The translations under genes were made by a program, and so were the position numbers. A DNA stretch of 23,936 nt, from assembly GCA_044350425.1 (NCBI GenBank), contig JBILHS010000096.1, forward strand, positions 1-23,936, given 5' to 3'. Every line of letters starts with the position of its first letter. The first letter of the stretch is position 1. The notes under the pieces were generated by a model that worked only from the letters and a program-made list of their open reading frames with translations, ran no database searches and had not been told where the DNA came from. Positions 1 through 5,078 of this stretch are shown in pieces. Source of the DNA: M3007 sp044350425 (lineage in GTDB: Bacteria > Bacteroidota > Bacteroidia > Chitinophagales > Saprospiraceae).

Positions 1-127
1 TTATAGCAAGGGATTGCATGAAGTACACTTTGGACGCGGTGAATTTGGTCAATACGCAGGTGTATTGTACTACACCCTTCGCAGTGGCGACTTTATCGCC
101 ACGCGCAAAATGGTGATCATTGACTAA
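1..127 (+). CDS. 3' end of a T9SS type A sorting-domain protein (partial)
   Basis: Open frame from the window edge (codons begin at base 2) to TAA at 125-127, about 41 residues. It ends with GVLYYTLRSGDFIATRKMVI followed by ID, the usual last beta-strands of a type A C-terminal sorting domain (G-x-Y-Y-x-L ... T-x-K-M-x-x). Proteins with this tail are exported by SecA/SecYEG, cross the outer membrane through the type IX secretion system and are cleaved or anchored at the surface. The cargo part lies outside the window, so its function cannot be told. A MITE sits directly after the stop codon, and the TAA is part of the element's 4-bp target duplication. Confidence 0.85.
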   Translation, partial: YSKGLHEVHFGRGEFGQYAGVLYYTLRSGDFIATRKMVIID

Positions 128-283
128 TGCCGCGTCCGGCCAGTAAGGTGTGAATATGGCGGTCTAATTTTTCCTTTCTCTGCGTTGTTCGTCGGTTAAA
201 ATGTCCCGCATTGCGCCCTTCTCACGCCTTGATAAAGAAAAAATTTGCCTCCCCAATTCATACCTTAATGGCCGGGCGCGGCA
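128..283 (-). mobile_element. 156-bp MITE, family A, copy 1
   Basis: A 156-bp element with imperfect terminal inverted repeats of about 29 bp (each begins TGCCGCG, then CCGGCCA and TAAGGT). It is flanked by a CTAA direct repeat at 124-127 and 284-287. It matches the two copies at 4354-4509 and 4514-4669 but in the opposite orientation; by eye it differs from the 4514 copy at only 2 of 156 positions, so movement looks recent. It is too small to encode a transposase. The 4-bp YTAR-type target fits movement in trans by an IS5-group transposase, but that source is inference. Confidence 0.85.
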
Positions 284-287
284 CTAA

Positions 288-804
288 CCAGTTACAAAAA
301 ATCTTGCAGAATCGGATACCGCCTTTAACGGTGGCAGTAAGGTGCGCCTGGGTGAGTTGGACGGTCAATGGAGCGAAGACCTCGTGCTTTTGGGTAAAAT
401 TTGGGGCTTCCTCAAGTACCACCACCCTAAAGTGGCTTCTGGCGACCTGAATTGGGATTTCGAGTTGTTCCGTTTTTTACAACGCTACCCGGCAGGTAGT
501 CATCCTGGTCAACGAGACTTCTCGAAGCCAGGCTGAGTACACCAGCATGGCGCTGCGCACCATCCCAGGCGCTCAGGTGGTGGGCAGTACTACCGCGGGC
601 GCGGATGGCAATGTCTCAGAATTTACCTTGACCGGTGGACTACGCAGCATGATCAGCGGAATCGGTATGTTTTATCCGGACGGTAAACCCACGGAGCGGG
701 TTGGGATTGTGCCTGACCACACGGTCTTGCCAACCATTGCCGGAGTCCAGGCCGGGAAAGATGAATTGTTGGAATTTGCGATGAAATTGATTTTAGGGCC
801 GTAA
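288..804 (+). pseudogene. S41-family (C-terminal processing) peptidase remnant with internal deletion
   Basis: Two pieces of an S41 serine peptidase are fused. Piece one (frame of 288, to about 490) reads LGKIWGFLKYHHPKVASGD then NWDFELFRFL, the entry to the family's core. Piece two (frame of 547, from about 493) reads VVILVNETSRSQAEYTSMAL, then GSTTAGADGNVS and MFYPDGKPTERVGIVPD, the C-terminal catalytic half including the region of the nucleophile serine (SRSQAEYT) and the GIVPD tail. The two pieces are in different frames and the PDZ-side middle is absent. The 5' end (signal peptide and first domain) is also missing; the remnant begins right at the MITE target duplication. No intact product is possible. 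Confidence 0.8.
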
Positions 805-805
805 C

Positions 806-1630
806 TCAGACATTCAAAACCCGCTCCTCCCCCGAATAAACATTAAACCGCCCTTCCCGCAAAAAACCAATCAAAGTGATCCCAAACGATTCCGCCGTCT
901 CCACGGCCAGACTGGAAGGCGCTCCCACCGCACAAACAAAGCGGATGCCGGCCATAGCAGCCTTCTGAATCAACTCAAAACTGGCCCGGCCGCTCAGCAG
1001 CAAAATATGCGCATCGAGCGGGATCTGGTCCTGCTGTAAATAATGCCCGATAAGCTTGTCGAGTGCATTGTGGCGGCCCACATCTTCGCGCAGGGCAAGC
1101 ATGGCTCCAGTAGATTTAAAGATGGCGCAGGCATGTATGCCACCGGTGGAGTCAAAGGTTTCCTGTGCTTTCCGAAGGACATCGGGTAGCGTATAAATAA
1201 TTTCGGGGGAGATCTTCCAGTCGGTTTCCCGGCAGTCCAAGGAATGGGTTGCGACTGTTTTTACCGCATCCAAAGAGGCCTTTCCGCAAACCCCGCAGCT
1301 GGAACTGGTGTAAAAATGCCGCTCCAGTTTTTTGAGGTCAAAATTGAAATCCGGCTGTAAGGAAACCGTTACGATGTTTTCGGCGATGACCTTAGCAGAA
1401 AAAACATCGCTGAACTTATGCACAATCCCTTCCGTAAAAAGAAAGCCGATGGCCAGGTCTTCATCAGCTCCGGGGGTACGCATCGTAATGGAAATGTTCT
1501 GGCTTTTGCGATGGGTGAGGGGACCAAATTCCAGGCGAATCTCCAGAGGCTCTTCTACGGCGAGCAGGTCGGAAGCTTCCCGCCGGTTGGCGCCATTGTA
1601 TTTTTGGATGATGACTTGTTTGGTGGACAT
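806..1630 (-). CDS. fdhD: FdhD, sulfur carrier for formate dehydrogenase maturation
   Basis: A 274-residue protein matching FdhD over its whole length. FdhD takes sulfur from a cysteine desulfurase and passes it to the bis-MGD molybdenum cofactor to make the sulfurated cofactor needed by formate dehydrogenases; it acts in the cytoplasm. The diagnostic redox loop SSSCGVCGKASLDAV (Cys112, Cys115) is present. Also visible are GADEDLAIGFLFTEGI near 54-69, the substrate region STGGIHACAIF, then REDVGRHNALDKLIG and the SGRASFELIQKAAMAGI block. Start ATG at 1630. It lies 95 bp downstream of mobA on the same strand, and both genes serve the molybdenum cofactor. No formate dehydrogenase gene is in the window. 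Confidence 0.95.
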   Translation of the reverse strand: MSTKQVIIQKYNGANRREASDLLAVEEPLEIRLEFGPLTHRKSQNISITMRTPGADEDLAIGFLFTEGIVHKFSDVFSAKVIAENIVTVSLQPDFNFDLKKLERHFYTSSSCGVCGKASLDAVKTVATHSLDCRETDWKISPEIIYTLPDVLRKAQETFDSTGGIHACAIFKSTGAMLALREDVGRHNALDKLIGHYLQQDQIPLDAHILLLSGRASFELIQKAAMAGIRFVCAVGAPSSLAVETAESFGITLIGFLREGRFNVYSGEERVLNV

Positions 1631-1725
1631 GGATGGGTTATTCGTTGATTTGGTTAATGGGTGATTTGGGGTGCCAAAGTCTGGTATTTATGCCTGAATT
1701 AATGAAAATCCGATGCCAGGCTCTG

Positions 1726-2310
1726 TCACCTCAAATCCCCAAATCCCCGAATCCCCAATTGGGTAGCTTCCTCCCGCGTATCCACACTTTTCAAACATCC
1801 AGGATGCTTGGGATTGACTTTTTGCGTCAGGGCTTGTTCCAGAAATCGCCGCATAGATTCATTGCCCATCTGAACCCATTGTAGCAACAAAGGTCCTGCT
1901 TCTGGCTCGTAAATGCAATGGAGTGGTTCAGGGAACTGGGTTTCGGGATTCACAAAAACGGTAGCGATGCAGTTTGTATTCCGTTCCTGAAACAATTGTT
2001 CCAGGTCCGATTTTTCCAGCAGGGGATAATCGCAGCCCAGTACCAGCCAGGCATTGGTTTTATCGCGCTCAAAGGCTGAAAGCAGGCCGTTCAGTGGGCC
2101 GATATCGCCCCATTGCGCGGAGTCAAAAATGGTTTTGCAACCCTCAAACAGGTCTTTTTGCTCCTCCCGGCAGGAGAGAAACACCCGATCACAAAAGCCT
2201 GAAAGCAAATCTTTTAAGAATTGGTATTGCGGCTTTCCGTGATAATTCAGCAGACTTTTAGGTTGCCCCATTCGGCGGCTGTGGCCACCGGCGAGAATGA
2301 GTCCGTTCAT
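1726..2310 (-). CDS. mobA: MobA-like molybdenum cofactor guanylyltransferase
   Basis: A 194-residue nucleotidyltransferase. MobA attaches GMP from GTP to molybdopterin to make the guanine dinucleotide form of the cofactor used by formate dehydrogenase and DMSO reductase family enzymes. The N-terminal GTP-binding motif NGLILAGGHSRRMG (residues 2-15) with K18, the GPLNGLLSAF segment and the metal-site LGCDYPLL (D94) are all present. The start chosen is ATG 2310 because it places LILAGG at the usual distance from the N-terminus and makes an ATGA overlap with the stop of the upstream regulator gene, implying translational coupling. The last nine residues are encoded by an 8-bp tandem repeat (1733-1756), so the C-terminus is probably not ancestral. 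Confidence 0.9.
   Translation of the reverse strand: MNGLILAGGHSRRMGQPKSLLNYHGKPQYQFLKDLLSGFCDRVFLSCREEQKDLFEGCKTIFDSAQWGDIGPLNGLLSAFERDKTNAWLVLGCDYPLLEKSDLEQLFQERNTNCIATVFVNPETQFPEPLHCIYEPEAGPLLLQWVQMGNESMRRFLEQALTQKVNPKHPGCLKSVDTREEATQLGIRGFGDLR
1733..1756. repeat. 8-bp tandem repeat forming the end of mobA
   Basis: Three 8-bp units, AAATCCCC, AAATCCCC and GAATCCCC, run back to back just inside the stop codon of mobA (stop at 1726-1728). Read on the minus strand they encode the terminal GIRGFGDLR. The unit length is not a multiple of three, so gain or loss of a unit would change the protein tail and stop. Confidence 0.75.
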
Positions 2311-2828
2311 GCAAAAGGTATGTTCTTTACCGCCCAAACCAGCAACGCATTTTTCTCTGCCGGCAGCGCCAGTTTTTTTATGATGTTGGATCGATGGTTC
2401 TCCACTGTTTTTTCAGATATAAAAAGCATTTGAGCGATCTCTTTCGTGGTGTGTTGTCGCCCGATCCATTGTACGATCTTTTTTTCTGCAAAAGTAAGTT
2501 TGTTTAGCAGGGATTCGCTTCCTGAATCGGAATTCAATTCTAGTTGTCCGCTCAGCTCCGGGTTGAACCAGGTTTCATTGTTCAGCACCGCATTGATACA
2601 ATCTTCCAGCACATCAGTAGAAAACTCTTTTAAAACATATCCATTGACATTCAATGCTTTAGCGCGATTAAAAGTGAAAATTTCATTGTGCCTGGTGAGT
2701 AGTATCATGTTGTAGGCAGTGATTCCGTTGCTGCATAGTTCAGCAATATGATGTCCCAGACTTTCGACATAGGTTTTTGTCTCCATGAGGGTGAGTGGAT
2801 GGTCGTCGCTAATAAGTATATTGGCTAT
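2307..2828 (-). CDS. NarL/LuxR-type response regulator with a gutted receiver domain
   Basis: The open frame gives about 173 residues. The N-terminus reads ANILISDDHPLTLMETKTYV, the first strand and acidic pair of a receiver domain. The C-terminal half is a clear LuxR helix-turn-helix (LTFAEKKIVQWIGRQHTTKE, then IAQMLFISEKTVENHRSNII). The receiver jumps from NGITAYNMI straight to LLTRHNEIFTFNRAKAL, so the roughly 35-40 residues that carry the phosphoacceptor Asp are missing, in frame, near 2700-2710. The receiver frame has no ATG, GTG or TTG between the in-frame stop near 2885 and the motif; ATA at 2828 stands where the start should be, and the first ATG (2786) lies inside the domain. Stop overlaps the mobA start by ATGA. 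It is either a decaying gene or a phosphorylation-independent DNA-binding protein. Confidence 0.7.
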   Translation of the reverse strand: MANILISDDHPLTLMETKTYVESLGHHIAELCSNGITAYNMILLTRHNEIFTFNRAKALNVNGYVLKEFSTDVLEDCINAVLNNETWFNPELSGQLELNSDSGSESLLNKLTFAEKKIVQWIGRQHTTKEIAQMLFISEKTVENHRSNIIKKLALPAEKNALLVWAVKNIPFA

Positions 2829-2847
2829 GGTGAATTGGTTTAGGAGG

Positions 2848-2855
2848 TAAAGATA
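2848..2855 (-). promoter_or_regulatory. Possible Bacteroidota -7 element upstream of the response regulator
   Basis: TATCTTTA on the minus strand matches TAnnTTTG at all but the last base and lies about 19 bases upstream of the ATA codon at 2828. No convincing -33 TTG was found, so this is tentative. Confidence 0.3.
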
Positions 2856-2947
2856 GACGGTACAGAGGGGAGCTGTAAGGGCTCAGGATAAAACTGGGGG
2901 TAACCCCTATGTGTATCTGCTGGCGGCTCCTTTTTTTGGACTCAGGG

Positions 2948-3216
2948 TCAAACTATTACGCTGATTTTCGTTCCACCTTCAGCTCACCGGATCTCCGCAT
3001 TCCCGCCAATCGCCTTGGCTCGTTGAATAATACGAAACAACTGCAATTCAGCCGTTTTGGAAGGCGTATTTTGGTAGTCAATCTCGTGCGAGACCTAAAT
3101 TGCTCGCAGAGGGTTTCGAGACTAAGGCCCAATCCGATTTTATACAGCATCACCGGGTGCTGGTTGTGACTGATCTGGCGTATACCGTTGATGATACCGT
3201 CAATCTTTTCATCCAC
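2948..3216 (-). pseudogene. Two-component histidine kinase remnant (HisKA_3 type)
   Basis: The 5' part keeps the dimerisation and phosphorylation segment: DEKIDGIINGIRQISHNQHP, where ISHNQHP is the H-box of the NarX/HisKA_3 class, followed by GLGLSLETLCEQF. A frameshift near 3065-3080 leads to TAELQLFRIIQ, the start of the ATPase domain. This joins directly to RAKAIGGNAEIR, a stop codon, and AEGGTKISVIV, which is the family's C-terminal end. The N, D and most G boxes of the ATPase are lost. Sensor and transmembrane parts upstream are missing. It sits just upstream of the damaged response regulator on the same strand, so the two were probably a cognate pair and decayed together. Confidence 0.7.
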
Positions 3217-3224
3217 CTCGGGGC

Positions 3225-3374
3225 CCGCCGGTAGCCAAGTGCAAGAATATAACAGCCAATCTGGGAAGCGATGGAATCGTCAAGGTGGTTCCATCTGCTG
3301 TAAACAATGGAAGCACAGACAATTGCGGGTTTACCCTTACACTCAATCCCAGTACATTTGCTGCATGCAAATAA
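3225..3374 (+). pseudogene. C-terminal scrap of a secreted repeat-domain protein
   Basis: In the frame of 3246 the sequence reads PPVAKCKNITANLGSDGIVK, then NNGSTDNCGFTLTLNPSTF, ending AACK and TAA at 3372-3374. The pattern (CKNIT-x-NL-x-x-x-G ... NNGSxDNCG ... L-x-x-x-TF) is the extracellular HYR/Ig-like repeat of large surface proteins in this phylum. Only about one repeat is left, with no start, signal peptide or sorting domain. Its left end abuts the kinase remnant on the other strand, and its stop lies inside the first codons of the L,D-transpeptidase gene in another frame, so a rearrangement joined the three. Confidence 0.6.
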
Positions 3375-4105
3375 ATCACTGGTTTTCTTTTCTGCTATTG
3401 GCATTGATGCCTAATAAGCTTGTTTTGCGCACAGAACCACCGCAAGGCATCTTCGACACCTGCAAACAACTGGTTGTAGTCGTCAGCCCCGGGCAAAACA
3501 GCGTAAGGGCGCAGCTCTATAAATTTGAAAAAATTGGACAGCGTTGGCAGCTGGTGGGTCAGCCCAATCCGGTCAACCTTGGTAGAAAAGGTTTGGCCTG
3601 GGGTAGGGGATTGAATAGTGCAAAACCCGGTCGACAAAAGAAAGAAGGGGATCTGAGGGCTCCGGCGGGTGTTTTTCGCTTTGGTACGGCTTTCGGGTAT
3701 GCTGAAGCAGGTACAATACCTTTAAAACTCCCTTATCTGCCCATTACAGAAGCGCAGCTTTGTATTGAAGACAGCGATTCGCGCTTTTACAATCAATTGA
3801 TAGATGCTGCCCAGGTAGGGCAGGATTGGAAGGCTCGTGAATCGATGCTTCGTACAGACGAGCAATACAAATGGGGCATTTTTGTTAACCATAATATCCC
3901 CTCTGAGCCTGGAGCGGGTTCCTGTATTTTTTTTCACCTGTGGCGTAAACCAGGTTCTGGTACGCTTGGATGCACTGCCATGGCGGAAGACAATCTATTG
4001 GCCCTGATGCAATGGCTGGACCCCCAAAAGGAGCCTTTGTTGTTGCAAATGACGGAAGCTGCTTATAGGGAGTATCAGCGGAGTTTCTCATTGCCTAGAT
4101 TGTAG
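3365..4105 (+). CDS. L,D-transpeptidase (YkuD-like) family protein
   Basis: A 246-residue exported protein. It starts at ATG 3365, which gives a signal-like N-terminus (MQINHWFSFLLLALMPNKLV); a longer open frame runs back to 3188 but only reads through the neighbouring remnant. The C-terminal half shows the YkuD-type active site GSCIFFHLWRKPGSGTLGCT with His191 and Cys203. Conserved family blocks AWGRGLN, KKEGDLRAPAGVFRFGTAFG and FYNQLID lie before it. YkuD enzymes make or modify 3-3 peptidoglycan cross-links or attach proteins to peptidoglycan in the periplasm; which of these applies here is not visible. A broken paralogue lies at 11198-11837, and the last 65 bp of the two are almost identical. 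Confidence 0.8.
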   Translation: MQINHWFSFLLLALMPNKLVLRTEPPQGIFDTCKQLVVVVSPGQNSVRAQLYKFEKIGQRWQLVGQPNPVNLGRKGLAWGRGLNSAKPGRQKKEGDLRAPAGVFRFGTAFGYAEAGTIPLKLPYLPITEAQLCIEDSDSRFYNQLIDAAQVGQDWKARESMLRTDEQYKWGIFVNHNIPSEPGAGSCIFFHLWRKPGSGTLGCTAMAEDNLLALMQWLDPQKEPLLLQMTEAAYREYQRSFSLPRL

Positions 4106-4353
4106 GATCAATGGTGATTTAATGGGCTTCGCATGAGATTGAATGGGCCACGGATGGCACGGATTAAGCACACATAACCTCGTATGTTCGCCTCGTAGCT
4201 GCCCACTAACCGTGGACTCTGAGTGTTCGAGTACAAGATGACAAAGCCATGGGTGATTTCATTTCACTTTTTGCATAAATCCGACACCCAGCGTTAAATT
4301 TCTTGCCTTGGGCTTGGTTCTTAAATTGACTTGGTTATCTTTGCTCACCCTAG

Positions 4354-4509
4354 TGCCGCGCCCGGCCACTAAGGTGTGAATTGGGGAGGCAATTTTTTTC
4401 TTTATCAAGGCGTGAGAAGGGCGCAATGCGGGACATTTTAACCGACGAACAACGCAGAGAAAGGAAAAATTAGACCGCCATATTCACGCCTTAATGGCCG
4501 GACGCGGCA
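4354..4509 (+). mobile_element. 156-bp MITE, family A, copy 2
   Basis: Same 156-bp element as at 128-283, opposite orientation. CTAG lies on both sides (4350-4353 and 4510-4513). The right-hand CTAG is shared with copy 3, which follows directly in the same orientation. By eye it differs from copy 3 at about five positions. Confidence 0.85.
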
Positions 4510-4513
4510 CTAG

Positions 4514-4669
4514 TGCCGCGCCCGGCCATTAAGGTATGAATTGGGGAGGCAAACTTTTTCTTTATCAAGGCGTGAGAAGGGCGCAATGCGGGACATTTTA
4601 ACCGACGAACAACGCAGAGAAAGGAAAAATTAGACCGCCATATTCACACCTTAATGGCCGGACGCGGCA
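4514..4669 (+). mobile_element. 156-bp MITE, family A, copy 3
   Basis: Direct tandem neighbour of copy 2, separated only by the shared CTAG; a further CTAG follows at 4670-4673. The inner part contains the same short open stretch (MRDILTDEQRRERKN then stop) as the other copies, too short to be a transposase. It could be a relic of a parent gene, but that is a guess. Confidence 0.85.
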
Positions 4670-4919
4670 CTAGCAGGACTTTTACCCTCCAGTCTGCCCC
4701 AAAACCGTGATTTTGCTAAACCCTTGACCGTTTCGACACCAATGATGAAAGAACTTTGATATGCGCACTCCGCGTATGCCTGTTCATCCGAACCGCACCA
4801 TTCATTAGCTCCGTTTGTTTTAATCCGTATTCCGGGACCTGATTTGATAGACGTATAGGTCTATACTTCCCTTTGGGCATTGAAAGTAAATGCCTCCCTT
4901 ACAGTTTCAAGTATTCACA

Positions 4920-4959
4920 CTGGCTTGACGCGCCGCCCGTGGGCGTGTAGGCAAGCCAG
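4920..4959. promoter_or_regulatory. 40-base hairpin upstream of the 5079 gene
   Basis: CTGGCTTG and CAAGCCAG pair perfectly; inside them ACGCGCC pairs with GGGCGTGT with one wobble. There is no T-run after it, so it is not a standard terminator. It lies about 120 bases upstream of the first ATG of the secreted protein gene and could be a leader structure or the end of a lost transcript. Confidence 0.4.
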
Positions 4960-5078
4960 TATCCCGGTTTTTCCCAAGCAGTATGTGCCTCGCGTATCTG
5001 CTACTGTGGCTGTATGCTTGCCCCGAAGCTAAGGTGGGACAAGCGATTTTCTCTTTTTCTCTTAACCCATTGTAACGA

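Larger units (their letters stand above)
4106..5078. other. 973-bp gene-free region
   Basis: It contains two tandem family A MITEs (4354-4513 and 4514-4669), a short stretch GGCCACGGATGGCACGGATT near 4147 that resembles the inverted repeat at 11881-11959, a near-palindrome GTATAG-GT-CTATAC at 4853-4866 and a hairpin at 4920-4959. Between 4674 and 4919 I see no recognisable protein in any frame and no RNA gene. Confidence 0.6.

Noticed and set aside
211..283. Possible small protein starting inside MITE copy 1
   Set aside because: The frame is made of the inverted end of the element and continues into the peptidase remnant out of its frame.
3188..3364. N-terminal extension of the L,D-transpeptidase
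   Set aside because: It is only read-through of the repeat-protein scrap in another frame; the signal peptide begins at 3365.
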